Under the pieces are notes generated by a model. The model saw only the letters and a program-made list of their open reading frames with translations, was not told the DNA's origin and did not search any database. A stretch of 64,000 nt of DNA from the NCBI GenBank assembly GCA_020726505.1, contig JAHLEZ010000031.1, positions 372,001 through 436,000 on the forward strand, read 5' to 3'. Shown here piece by piece: positions 48,123-59,800 of the stretch. Made by a program: the position numbers and the translations under genes. Numbering within the stretch: position 1 is the stretch's first letter; every line of letters begins with the position of its first letter. This stretch comes from Leptodontidium sp. MPI-SDFR-AT-0119 (taxonomy: Eukaryota; Ascomycota; Leotiomycetes; Helotiales; Leptodontidiaceae).

Positions 48123-48930
48123 CTAATTATCTTTAGGTGGCAAGCCCCGAACTTCCCTAGCTAGAGCAGCTAAGGCACTTCTAATCACACCACAAAGCTC
48201 GTCAATGCGAGCGGCCGAAGTTCTCTTCATTTAAAAGAAATTAACTGAATTAGCTTTAATTTTGCGGGAAATTTAAAATTAAAATAATATACTAAACTCC
48301 TTAATAGTAGTACTACCTTTATCTTCCTTTTCCTCGTTACTTCCTCTAAAGCCAGTTACTCTACTAGTAGCGGTAGTAATAACCTTACTTTAAAAGGTAA
48401 TAAAAACGGGAGCTTTTAGGAGCTTTAATTTTTAAAATAATTAATAATTACACGCTAAAAAGGAATAACTAAGGGAATTTACCTTTTTACTTACGTCGTT
48501 TAAAAGCGTAATATAGTAAAGGAGGAAAGAGGCTTAGGTAGTAGCGGGAGTAATCTTATAAGAGTAGCCTAATAAGTAAGCGAAACAACGAGTACTTTAA
48601 TTAATAATATCGAAGCACTCGCTAGTACTTTTAGTTTAGAGGGCGCTATTAATATAACTTAAATATATGACTAACCGCTTATTTCCCTTGACTCGAGGAG
48701 TACGAGCACGAGTAATAGGAGTAGCCGCAGTAGCTCTCTTTAAAGTAGAAGTAGCCTTTAGAGACTTCTTGGCTTTCTTCTTTTTCTTCGCCTATTATAA
48801 TTAGTAATACTTAAATTAATATATAGCCCCAAAATTAACGATTAACTTAATAAAAATTAATTTAATAACTTATAATAATAGTCGAACGATTAGCCTTAAC
48901 GGCCTAAGTAGAGCGTTTTAATATACTCAT
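48123..48930 (-). pseudogene. Antisense zinc-motif gene of Copia E
   Basis: Second copy of the gene at 12657-13577. Here the ATG start is intact (48930: MSILKRST). The intron acceptor CTATTATAATAG-like precedes a Lys-rich exon (AKKKKKAKKSLKATST). The motif region shows Y-x2-Y-x12-C-x9-C-x2-Y-x3-Y-x-Y. Positions that are Tyr here are Cys or His in copy C at two sites and vice versa at one, so together the copies support all but two of the seven ligands. The C-terminal helix RIDELCGVIRSALAALAREV (48213-48155) is uninterrupted. The start lies about 250 bp from the 3' LTR. Confidence 0.75.
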
Positions 48931-49182
48931 AGTATTAATTAATTAATTAATTGTTAATTAGTTAATTAGTTAGTAGATTAAAAAGTCGATTTATATAATA
49001 TAAAGTGGTTATAAGATTAAGAATTAAGTGAGGGATATGCCAGTTCAAATAAAACGGTTGTTTGCTTAACCTAGTAATACAAGTATAATTAGTAGCCTAA
49101 TAGTTTTCTTTTAATATTACTTTCGCTTAGCGTAACTAATTATAATATTAGTGGCTTATTATTATTACTTAATTAGGGGGTG

Positions 49183-49367
49183 TGTCGTATAGGCACGGGC
49201 TAATACTTAGTTAGTTGTGCGCTATGTTAGTTTTAGATTCTACTAGCGTACACCGCTTTCAGGGGAATAACGTGTTCCCCTGATTTCCTCATGTATTCTA
49301 GATAACAATTAATCACTTTAATTTAACCTACGTTAATCGCAAGGCTCTACTCCACTTCTGTACCACA
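49183..49367 (+). repeat. 3' LTR of Copia E
   Basis: A 185-bp LTR of family C (TGTCGTATAGGCACGGGC to CTTCTGTACCACA), preceded by AGGGGGTG. Confidence 0.92.
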
Positions 49368-49902
49368 AAAGTGTTATTGTAGTTAATACTAAATTACAAG
49401 AGCTAGAGTCACAAGTGTAAGCCGGCACCGATTCAAGATAATTCCGGATTTATATCTTAATATAATCTTCTAATTACTTATTCTCTTTAGCTTAAACTAT
49501 TTTTATTAAAGCATCTGCCGTTCTCGTTCCTTTAGCGCATCACATAAATATACTAAAGGCTCATAAGTTATTCTTAAAGTACGTATATTCCGTTGCCTTA
49601 ATTAGCTTAAACTTATTTGCTATCTAACTATTAAAGTACTCTTAAAAATCCTAGAAAAGGAATTCTTTCTTAGCAGCCGTTATAAAAGTCTTCTCTAAAC
49701 TTCCGCGAGTATATTATTACGTTTACTAAGAAATCAGGATTCGTATTCTTCTTAAGTGCAATCGTATTATTAATAGTTTCCAAAGTTAGTCTTAGCTCCG
49801 GTATATAATCTAAAGTATCCGTTATTATATTGGATGCGATTCGTAAGTGATATATTACTCGAAAGATCTAAAGTTCTAGATTTAAGGATATTAACTTAAT
49901 AA
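49368..49902 (-). other. Unrecognised RIP-degraded sequence hosting Copia I
   Basis: A minus-strand reading shows a partly open stretch (KEFLFWDF..EYFNS to CAKGTRTADALIKI) interrupted by TAG at Trp-like positions. This suggests an old protein-coding repeat of unknown type. It continues beyond Copia I at 63532-63725. Confidence 0.35.
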
Positions 49903-49907
49903 TCTTC

Positions 49908-49997
49908 TGTGGTACAAAAACAGGCCTGCAGTTGTCAAACTGCAGATTACGGTATATAACCTTTATCCCTAAGCGAGCACGTGATTCCTGCACGACA
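49908..49997 (-). repeat. 3' LTR of Copia I
   Basis: Ninety bp, plus strand TGTGGTACAAAAACAGGCCT to CCTGCACGACA, with an internal palindrome CTGCAGTTGTCAAACTGCAG. By eye identical to 63437-63526. Confidence 0.93.
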
Positions 49998-50390
49998 CAC
50001 CCCCCAGAGGTCAACTGATTAAGTTAACCTCTGACACTCGAATCACGTTCCAGTCTCGTGACGTGTACCTGGGGTAGGAGAGCTAAGGACGGTAGCGTAG
50101 ATGTAGCGCGCCCCTAGGTGCCTATGACGTAAGAGGTCAATTTTAGTGCACGTGCACTCGTGGTTCGCCCGTACCCGTTCCCGTATTCGTAAATACCCCA
50201 ACGTCACGCCAACCCGCGCGACACGGACTAGCCTAAAAAAGGCACAGACAATCATCAACCGGCCCGACCATGAGCCCGATGGCTCGGCTACCGGCTGCTC
50301 CTCGGAAAAGAAAAGGCTAAAAGAAACCATAAAAAGCAGTCCACAGAGGCGCAGGGAAGTGTGGCTCTTGACCACTGCGCTAACGGGGCT
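49998..50390 (-). other. GC-rich foreign leader segment at the 3' end of Copia I
   Basis: About 390 bp of GC-rich, largely un-RIPed sequence between the I purine tract and the LTR piece at 50391-50453. On the minus strand it begins GTTATGAGCCCCGTTAGCGC, i.e. a primer-binding site directly after an LTR end, as in the 5' region of a related element. Open frames on both strands (190 and 96 codons) run across it but do not resemble any protein I know, and one is a chimera with RNase H. Confidence 0.6.
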
Positions 50391-50453
50391 CATAACTGTG
50401 GTACAGAAGTGGAGTAGAGCCTTGCGATCAACGTAGGGAGAATTGAAGTGGTT
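50391..50453 (-). repeat. Partial family-C LTR inside Copia I
   Basis: The minus strand reads the last ~63 bp of a family-C LTR, ending CACTTCTGTACCACA. It is joined abruptly to RNase H sequence at 50454. Confidence 0.8.
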
Positions 50454-53400
50454 GATTGTATCTTGTAAGGCCGCTCTCCACAAGATCAAACCTCTAAAAA
50501 GTATCACAATATAACCATTAGAAGAGCGCCTAGTATCGAGATCGTCTACAAATGAAGCATCCGAAGCTATAATGAGCTGAGAGTCGCGTAGCTTGTAACT
50601 GTAGGTGATCGCCAAAAATCAAGTTCTAAAGAGGTAACGAATAGTCCAATTAACTGCCGCAAGGTGCTCTAAAGAGGGGTTAGTTAAGAAGTAAGAAAGT
50701 CTTAAAGCTACAAACGTAACGTCTGCGCGCAATATAATTGCCGTGTAGAGTACTAAGCCAACCTTCTCTTAATACTCCTTAATTTGAACCGGGGTTACTT
50801 GCCCTTAATTCTTTAGTAACTTAACTTGAGGTAGTGGAGTACTTAGGCAATTTCTATTTATTAAGTCAAATCGCAGAGTAACCTTTTAAATATAAGTATC
50901 GTGTACTAGAGAAATAGTCTTTACTTAACGATCTCTAATAACGCGAACTCCTAAAAACCACTTTGTCGGTTCTCCTTTAGTGAGCTCGTATACTGTATTT
51001 AAGCTATTAATAATAAGTTAAGCGTCTCTAAGGGCTAAAGCGTAGTATAACACTTAAATATCGTCGACATAAAAGATAACAAAGACCGAACGTTACTTGT
51101 TTATAAAGATATAAGGCTCCTCTTTATAAGGAATCAACCCTAACTTTAACAAAGTCTTAGTAAAATCTCTGTATTATAGTACTGGCAAGTCTCTGAGTCT
51201 ATAGAGCGTACGATTAACCTCTACTACTATACTGTCTTGTTTAAATCTGTCTAGTAAGTAATAGTATACACGAGCACTCGATTCGCTCCGTTTAGCGTTA
51301 ATAAAGGCGTTAACAATATCAAATTAGATTATCTCTAAATCAAATTAAGCCGCTATTACTATGGCGGTCCTAAAAGAGCGAGTAACCAAGGTAGCTGTAT
51401 ATATTAAGAGAATTAATGTTTTGGGTTGTAAGTCTCCCTTAATAATAACTCGCGAGTGACACTTAGTTAAATACCTTGACGAATCGACTTTGGCGTGAAA
51501 TACCCATTTTAATAGTATTAGTTATTTAGTGGCGAAGCTTTGTTTGACGACTCTTTAGTAATTACGCGACTCTAAGTTAGTAATTTCCTTAATTACGTTA
51601 GCTCGGAAGTGCTCTCTTAAAAGGTGATCCTTGAGGTCTCTCTAATTCAACGGGTCCTTTAGTAATTAAGATTAGTATATTTGTGGGAGATCAATTAGTT
51701 GTCGAATTTCGACATTTTTAAGAATAGACGCTGAGATAATAGCGTGGACTGTGCTTAAGTCTTTTCCGTCTTTTTGTACTAGCTCTTAACTAGGCTAAAA
51801 GGTCCCTAGAAAATCCTCTAAATACTTACAGTTGCTTGACGGGTTTAACGATTCTGTAATTAGCTCTTTAATAGTTGTTATGTAGACGCTTCGATTCGGT
51901 TTCGTAATCTTACTACTAACTCGGGTCTTTCGACCGTCGCCAGTTACTCGATCTTCCACCCTCTTCCTCTATAGAGGTTTAGGTAAGTTGTTGTTAGTTA
52001 GGGCCGGAAGTAATAAGTGTTACTTTATATTTAATTCTTTTCTTAAGTCTAATAAATTAGGATACTCCTTATACTCTATTGCTTAAGGCGGAGCTTCCGA
52101 TTACTTAGGGCCGGCACCTTAAGTAAGTGCTCCCCGACGCTTAAGACCGCGCTCTTAGTCGTATAGCCCTTAAGAGTATATAATAACTTGTAATATTAAT
52201 TAGCACTTAACTCTTATATTTCTCTTAAAGTTTAATGCGCTACGTAAGACATCTCTCTTAGTTATACTCTAAGACACTAACTGTCTTGATTTGTCGACTC
52301 GTTTTGAGACTTAATTAGGGTACTCGTGAGTAAGAAGTCTAGTACTCTTCCTTAGTTGTTTCACCCCCGAGTTTTTATTAACAAGTTCTGTTAATCTTGA
52401 CTTTTTTAGGGGTAATATTAGTTACTTTATCCCTGTAATTAAAAGCTCAATCGAAGGCTGTGGCACCCCCGAGGTTATAAACTCAGTAGTTTTTATAAAA
52501 CTTATTACTTAGCTTAGTTATTCCCTTTCTAAGGTAGTACTTATTATTGATTTTAGTATATCAAGTGCGCTCAGTCGATTGATTATATTAGTTCTAGCGT
52601 CCTAGGGTCCCTCCTCTTCTTTTAGTATTTTAGTAAGATCTCTTAATATTAAGTGTAGCTGGCCAACCGCTCTCTCTACGTTTAGAGAGCCTAAATAAAA
52701 GAGGGATTCGTTGAAAGTAACGTTCTGAGTTACTATTACACGCTATAATTGAGGTACCCAGACCTTATATATGTTAGACGAGACGTATCTTACTAAGTAT
52801 TTAAGTTGCGCTCTTGGGTTGACTTTAAATACTCTCTTTTATTAAAGAGCCTCTCAGTCCTTGATTATAGAGTAAGTTCTATAGCCGTATGTCTATATGT
52901 TACTCTAGTCAGGTCGTATATTAGTAGTGAGCTTCTAAATAAGCTTAAGGTCGTAGTACTGAAAATATTGCCTAAACTAGGCATAGAAGATCTCATTTAG
53001 ACTCTTAAAGCCTTTCTAAGTAGCCGGACTTATATTATAAAAAGTAATTACCGTTATAGCCGCTTCTATTTAAAGTTCTTCTAGTAAGTTTACTAAAAGG
53101 CGTATTTTAATAGACTTTTCGATGATTTCCTTGCCTATACGCTTAATTCCCCTATTAAGTTAGTGTATATACGAAGGGGTACCCTTAATATTAATATTAT
53201 TCTCTGTATATTACTTTTCGTACTTAATTGATCTATTAATTCCTATAACCGAGGTATTGTTGTCTTGGCGTATTTTGCAAATCGAGAGTCCGAATTAACG
53301 TCTCGTCTACGTCTTAAACGGTTTAAGAACTCCTAAAACAGCGATTAACCCTTTGTTTTTTAAGAGCTATCTATAGAATTTCCTGTCGTATTAGTCTTTA

Positions 53401-55309
53401 ATTAATAAGAGCTAGTTGTTCTTATTAAATTTAATAGGGAAGTCGAATAAGTCCTAAGAAATGTAATAAAAAGGCCGGGTAACTGTTCTCTCTGAAGGTC
53501 TTCGACTAACGACTTACTACGCGACAATTAGAGAGCACTTTTTATACTTAATTTGAGTAATACCTATGATCTCGACGTTGCGCGTATTCTTGACTAAATT
53601 CTCTAATACTTCCTTCCCTAGGTGCCCTGCCTATAAGTGCTATAACTTAGCGTTGTCTAGCCGCGGTCTTAAATATCGTCGACTTAATTAAAAGCCTTGC
53701 CGGATGCTCCTTTAAAGCGTGAAGAACATTAAAAAGGTATGAGTTAGGCGAATTAGAGAGTTGTAAGCAATTGAGGAGGCTAAAGAGTAGTTAAAAGGCT
53801 TGTATTTAAAGAAAGCTAAATTAAACTGTCGCTTTAATTGCTTTAATATAATACTCTTTTTAGCTAATCTTACGCGTAACGTATAGTCTAACCTATTATA
53901 CTAAAGTCTAGCCTTTAATAAACGAGCTTCCGAAATAATATTGATATTAAAACCTTTAACGACAGTGACGTTAAAAAGCTTTAAGTCCTCGGTGTTTAGT
54001 CTATTAAGGCCATAGAGAGTACCCTTAAAGACACGAGTACCTCGGCCCTTAACTATGAGGCTTGACGTTCCGGCTTTAATACTGTCGTCGTTAGTTGACT
54101 TAATAAAGGTCCTAGGCTCTAATAGAGTAACCAAGTTAACTAAATGAGTGGCAGCGCCGTTATCGAGTAGGGTGCTCTCTGAAAGCGGGTGTCGATCTAT
54201 ATTAATAGTGGCATAGATTCCAGAGGTGGCGAGAGCCTCGTCGAGCAACTCCGGACTAATTACACAAGTATTAACACTGCCGGGATACCTCGGTAGCTCT
54301 AAGGCTTTTGCCGAGGTTGTCGGAGAAGACGAGGAGTTTTCGGAGGTTGTTCCCTTAGTAATTTCCTTTATTACTACTTATCTCTACCTTTTCTTGCCGA
54401 TTACTCGCTTGAGGTCAGAAAACTCCTTTTTAAGCTTGATTTGGGTTTCCTTGATTTCCTTCGCGGACGGTAGGTTGCGTAGTTTATCCCCGGTTGAGCT
54501 ATCGTAGTAATATCGAAGTCTGTAACACTCGATCACTTTGTGTTAGTGAGAGCCCACCTTATAGGGGCAAGTGTTAAGCGTGATATTTGGCGAAGGAGTC
54601 CTTAGTACTAGTGGTGCTCCTAGAGCATTTAATCTCCCTCTAAGTGTAGCGTATAATCTAATTGTCTTGTTTTTTCTAGTAGCTATAAGAGACTCTTCAT
54701 TAAGCGCTAATAATTAATTAACGTATTAAAGTAACGTGTACTTGTAAACAACTCTGAGAATATTATCTCTAAGGACCTTAGACAGTCGTTCGCGAGCCTA
54801 TTTAAGTGCGAGCTTCTCTTGTACTGCCTTAATGAAGTTGATAATCGCTAAGGGGCCCTTAATATCCGGAATGTCATATAATAGAGCATCTTAGTAAGCT
54901 AATCGCCACTCTTAAATCCACACCTTAAGATTAACCCGTCCTGTTTTGACGATTTCGAGCTTCTCTTTATATTTGGCTTAAGCTTTAGTAATGTTACTTG
55001 TTTCTAAAAGGGCGTAATTTCTCTTTAACACCTTGAGGAGCATCTATAGAGTCCAAGATTGTAAGTCGTTCAGTTTGTCTATTATCTTATTAGGTTACTC
55101 TTTCGCTCTCTATTTCTTCTTAATCTCGCACTCCTGAATAGCACTCTAATAAATTAAAGGATTAACTGTCTTTTAAATCCACTTATATATTACCTTATAG
55201 GCCCGAGCCTTTTCCGACTATTATACGTGTTTTATAGTATATTCTCTTATTAAGGCAGTATATATTAGAGTAACTATAGTAACATTAAATAGTATAAGAG
55301 GTGTTGTAC
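50454..55309 (-). pseudogene. Copia I gag C-terminus to RNase H
   Basis: Minus-strand frame downstream of the J insertion. An open stretch at 54248-53901 carries the protease-like LLDNGAATHLVNLVTLLEP (about 54160) and ends VVKGFNINIISEARLLKARL. Then come pre-integrase (LWHLWAGHLGKE-like, about 53645-53610), integrase (SIKYEK, NRGIKRIGKEI; about 53220-53120), RT (about 51700-51000) and RNase H IIASDASFVDDLDTRRSSNGY (about 50580-50515). The frame breaks at 50454. TAG codons replace Trp. It is less damaged than C. Confidence 0.88.
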
Positions 55310-55314
55310 TTAGT

Positions 55315-55515
55315 TGTCGTGCAAGAGCACGCCTAGAGGCTCCACAGAGGCGTATTTGACGTATTATTGAGGTATGCGCAGTACTGTAATTGATGGTTGT
55401 ATTTTTTTTTTACGTATGGTGTATTCGAGCTCCCTGAATATGGAGCTCGCGGGCGCTTTGGCTATAGTGCCTATGATTGGCCTCGCTTAGTTGGCCTACC
55501 ATAACCTGCACGACA
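55315..55515 (-). repeat. 3' LTR of Copia J
   Basis: A 201-bp LTR whose two ends form an inverted repeat (TGTCGTGCA ... TGCACGACA). It contains GAGCTCCCTGAATATGGAGCTC, a near-palindrome. On the minus strand it is preceded by GCGAGGGGGTG. Confidence 0.93.
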
Positions 55516-55747
55516 CACCCCCTCGCCAAGGACAATATTAAGCTTTGGCGAAGTAAACAAGTGCTTAACAAACATAATAGACAATAGGAAATCGACATAT
55601 AATATATGACTGACAATAGTAAACCGACAGACAGTAAGGAAAAATAATAAATAGTAGTTAGAGCAAATATACTAAACGTACAAACGAGAGTATATAGACA
55701 ACTGCTCCCCTATCGTAACTTCCTTCTATAAGTATACTAAATTCAAA

Positions 55748-56640
55748 ATAGGTCGTGTCTCCGCCGCTAAGTTGGCCGCCCGCGCCTCCCGCCGCTCTAA
55801 CCTCGCCGTTGCTCGCGTAGCAAAGAAGGTACGTTTCTCTTGTGTTTTATTGATTTGAGATTAGTTCCGACGTTGTCTAAGTCAAAAGGTTGAGAAGTTG
55901 GGTGGGTTAGAGTATGCTGACTAGTTGTAACAGTCTACCGCCGCCCCCCGCCCTCGCCCTCGCACCCTTACCCCCTCTCCTGCGCCCCTAGCCGCCCCCG
56001 CCACCCCCTCTCGCCGTCGCGCTGAGGCAGGTGCTGATAGGGAGGTCCCCTGCTCGGCATGCGTTAAAGCTGCCTTAAAGGGTGACCTCCCTGTCAGTAT
56101 CTGTCAAGATGCTACTGGCTCGGCCCGGTGCCTTCGGTGCCACGGTCAGAATCATAGTTGTGCCGGTCCTGTTAGGCCTACTGTTGCGGTGGCTTTTGCC
56201 GCCTTTCTAGAGGAGAAGCGTGGTACCTCGCGCACCCGCGTAAGTTTGACTTTGGCTCTTGTGTTTTTGAGTTTGGCTAACTTTGAGTAATAGTTGAGAA
56301 CTCTCTAGGCCGCGGTCCGCGAGGCTCTTGCTACCCCCGGTATATTTATTCCGTCTTTGTAACAGCTTTTATAGAGACTGACTTTGGTTGTCTAGCCGCT
56401 GCCGCCCCCGCCCCCGCCGTTGCCCCTGCCCTTACCCCCGCCCCCCGCCTAATCCTCCCACCCGTTCGGGTTAGTGCTAGTACTAGTGTTAGTGCTGTTG
56501 GTGCTGGTGCTAGTGCTGTTAGTGCTGGTGCTGCTACTGCTGATAGTGCTAGTGATGTAGCCGCCTGCCGCCGCCGTATCAAGGAGTTATTAGTAGAGCT
56601 AGTAGACTTGTTAGTGGTTTAGTTCGCGACTTGATAGCGG
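55748..56640 (+). CDS. Antisense zinc-motif gene of Copia J (best copy)
   Basis: Plus-strand gene in the minus-strand element J, between RNase H and the 3' LTR, convergent with pol. Exon 1, 55748-55828 (27 codons; start ATA where C also has ATA and E has ATG), is Ala/Arg/Lys-rich (GRVSAAKLAARASRRSN). Intron GTACGT..AACAG is 55829-55933. Exon 2, 55934-56239 (102 codons, fully open), is Pro/Ala-rich, then carries the motif at 56051-56161: C-x2-C-x13-C-x8-C-x2-C-x4-H-x-C with all ligands present. Intron GTAAGT..TCTAG is 56240-56308. Exon 3 starts AAVREALATPG and meets stops. An Ala/Ser-rich frame ending RRRIKELLVELVDLL (to about 56625) probably is the C-terminus in another frame. No family recognised; zinc or nucleic-acid binding is inferred. 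Confidence 0.7.
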
Positions 56641-56887
56641 CTTAGGAACGTGCCCCTTTAGAGTCATAGTTTGCTACCTTATAAGCAACTTAGGAACGGG
56701 CCCTCATGTACTTGCTTTGCGTTAGTTTAGTTGTGGCTTCGGCCGGAATAGAATTCCTGCCCTCTAACAACTTGAAAAGAACGTGCTTGACTTGACTATA
56801 TTAACTTAAAAAGTACTTTGGAAATACAAAGGAAAATAAAAGAGTGTATTTGTAGTAAGTTACAAGCTTATATAGTGGTTTTATACT

Positions 56888-59800
56888 TCAATTAAGCTCT
56901 TCTACCGACGCCCTAGCGTCTTGTAAATTGAGTAATGCGACAAAAGTCTCAAACTTCTGGCGTGGGAGGTTTTTAGTGAGGCCATCTACGTACATCTCAC
57001 TTGTGGGCAGGTATATAACCTCAAAACTGCCCTTTTAGTGCTCCTAGCGTAACTATATATTCTTAATATTAACGTGCTTAAGCTTAGTTAATATACGCTA
57101 GTTCTCTCCAACTATAAGCCTAATCGTCTATTAGTTGTCGCAGAAGATATTCCAAGGGCACCCTACATTAAGGTGCATTTCTTTAAAGAGCCTCTATAGT
57201 ACTATAACTTCCTTTGTAGTTCGCTCTACCCCTAAGAGCTCAGCTTCTGTAGTCGAGGTAGTAACTGTGTCTTGCCTAGATACTTTCTAGAGTATGACAC
57301 CCCTAAACAAAAGAATAATGAGCCCTTATAAAGAACGCCTAGTTTCTAAATCATCTACGAAAGAGGCATCAGACGCTATTATAAGCTGCGTTTCACGCTG
57401 TTGACAGCTGTAAACGATCCTTAAAAAGCGTGTACCGAACAAGTAACGTATCGTCTAATCGACAGCCTATAAGTACTTCTAGCTTGGGTTCATTAAGAAT
57501 TGCGACAGCTGTGAAGCTACAAAAGCTACGTCTGGTCTAATTATAACAGCCGTGTACAGGACGGATCCGACCTTTTCTTGGTACTCCTTGATTTGTGCCT
57601 TCGTCACTTTACTAGTGTTTTTGACTAAGTCGTAGTACGGCAGAGGGGTACTCGGGTAGTTGCTATCTACTAAGCTGAATTTCCGGGCCACTTTCTTTAT
57701 GTACGTGTCGTAGACTAACGTGACTGTTTTCGTATGTCTGTCCCGTACAATTCGCACCCTTAGAAACTACTCCACGTTACCTATTACAGTTAGCTCGTAG
57801 GCTTTATTAAGGCTATCGGTGATTTTGGCCGCTATAGCGAGGTTTAACTTGTAATATAACACTTATATGTCGTCTACGTAAAAGGCCACAAACACTGTGC
57901 GCTTGTTGTTTGTAAATATATAAGGCTCTTCTACAAGTGGCTCTAGACTAAGGCTTTTGAGTGTAGCTGAGAAGTCGCCATACCATAGGGCTAAGGAGTC
58001 GCGTAGGCCATACAGGGCTCTATCGATCTCTACAACTATGCCGGGCTACTTAAAACCGTCAGGAAAGTAACAGTAGACGGGTGCACTTCGTTCGTCTCGT
58101 TCTATATTAACAAAAGCGTTCACGACGTCGTACTGCTTAACTTCTAGGTCAAATTAGGCTGCCAGGGCCATCGCAACACGAAAAGACCTCGCCGCTAGTG
58201 TAGAGGCGTACGTGGAGAATATAGTAGCATCCTCTTGTAGGTTACCCCTAGCAACGATACGCGATTTAGTGCGTATAAGCTGTCTAGCTGAGTTAACTTT
58301 GTAAGTAAACACTTATTTCAGTAGTATAGGCGTCGTTTTAGCATCTGCCCTAGGCATAATATGCCAGTATTTCTTAGCCTAAAGGTTCTTTATCTCCTTG
58401 CGTGCGTCCTCTCGGAAGCGTTCTCCCCACGGGTATTAGTCTAGGTTCTACTAGTACTTTAGTACTGTTGGAAGCTTTGCCTAATGTAGTTGTGTTATTT
58501 CAGAGCTTGTAGTTTCCTGTGCTCTAATCGTTTCGCTACTAACTGTAGCTACAAAGACAATATACACAGTTCTATAGTCTTTACTATCTTCTCGCGTCAC
58601 GTCTTTATTCTAGAACGTCGTGATAAAGGATGCGATTTGCGTATAGTTCTTGTCTTTTGGGTCTATAGACTCGGCGCTTAAGAGCTCCCTTGTCGTGAAG
58701 GAGTATACTCCCGGCCTAATCTTTAACTGTCTATTCAACTGTATTGTCTCTCTGGCTCGCCTTCTCCGCTGAGCTCGAGTGACAGGGTGCAGTTGACTTT
58801 AGTTAAGTGCCTGCAACACTTCGTCTAAGGTCTCTTGAGATATAGTTTCTTTTAATAGGGGTTATGTTGTTGTCTCTGACGGTGTGTTTTCTAGGAGTAG
58901 TTGTTGTTCTTCTTCTGGCTCGTCGTCGTAATCCTCCTCAGACGAGGTGTTTTCGTGCTATAGTGCACTTCTTGGGCCTGCACTGGTTGCTTCAGTTTGG
59001 CGCAGTAGTTGACTCTGGCTGTCTCGTGCTTTACTCTAAATTACAACTTGAGGTATTGATTTGCGCGCACCCTCAATTTGGCGTAGTTGTTTCGCACTTA
59101 GAGTACTCCTCCTAGGCTCGATATATTCGTTTTGTTGTGTCTGGCTTCGAGTCTGTCTTAGTGTGCTTAGGCTTTTTGTTGTTTCTAGAACTACTGTGTC
59201 GTCTTTGTCAAGTTACATGTCGTCCTCCGACATGTCAATTCGTGAATCTAACGGTACTATCTCATTCTAGTGCTCTCGTGGAATAGGCAGTCCCGCCTCA
59301 GTAATTACGTGTAAGACTACTTCCGTAAAAACTTCGTCGACTTCCATTAAGTTAGACAGTAGCCTGTCTAATTTAGTACTGTTTTTCGCTTCCGTATACT
59401 CGTCCCTTACGTGTTCGATAGTTAACTCGGCGTCCTAAGCGGCCTTAGGCTCTATAAGTATATTAACGACCTGTTTGAGTATCGGCAGTGGTTAGCCGAC
59501 TACTGCCTACTTACTATAGAACTGTGCCTTATTAAAAACAACGTTTTAAGTACGTATTACACGCTTTAGTAGGGGTATCCAGATCCTATATATATTAGTT
59601 ATATAGTAGCCAACTAAGTAACCGACGTGCCCCCTTAGGTTGACCTTAAAGCCTCTCTTGTCACGGAGAGCTTGTCGGTCTTTGATCATCGCGTAGGCTT
59701 TAGCGCTATACGTAAAAGTATTACTCTAGTTAGGTCTCAAATTAACTAGTTACCTCTTCACTATGTATAGATCGTACTACCGAAAATACTGCCTAAACCA

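Larger units (their letters stand above)
46828..49367 (+). mobile_element. Copia E, 5'-truncated copy of family C
   Basis: It collinearly matches C from the RT loop (C about 11322) to the end of the 3' LTR (C 14041), with many transitions. Everything upstream of the RT loop is missing and the junction with repeat R is abrupt. It contains RT C-terminus and RNase H remnants (46828 to about 47850), the antisense gene (48930-48123) and a 3' LTR (49183-49367). It serves as an independent copy that confirms the reading of the antisense gene. Confidence 0.9.

Noticed and set aside
50340..50400. tRNA-like A-box (TTAGCGCAGTGG on the minus strand), possible SINE
   Set aside because: No B-box at the right distance and no cloverleaf; the position right after an LTR end fits a leader better.
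50043..50615. 190-codon minus-strand ORF as a real gene
   Set aside because: It starts in Copia I RNase H and runs through a partial LTR, a primer-binding site and foreign leader; a fusion created by the chimeric junction.
54226..54507. 93-codon plus-strand ORF in Copia I (and the similar minus-strand ORF at 7910-8191 in C)
   Set aside because: Both are antisense shadows of the same gag region in the two homologous elements.
56346..56582. Ala-rich minus-strand ORF of 78 codons
   Set aside because: Antisense shadow of the GC-rich C-terminal exon of the plus-strand gene in Copia J.
58864..59270. Hydrophobic plus-strand ORFs that look like membrane proteins
   Set aside because: Antisense to the Copia J polyprotein linker; hydrophobicity arises from the complement of acidic, Glu/Asp-rich codons.
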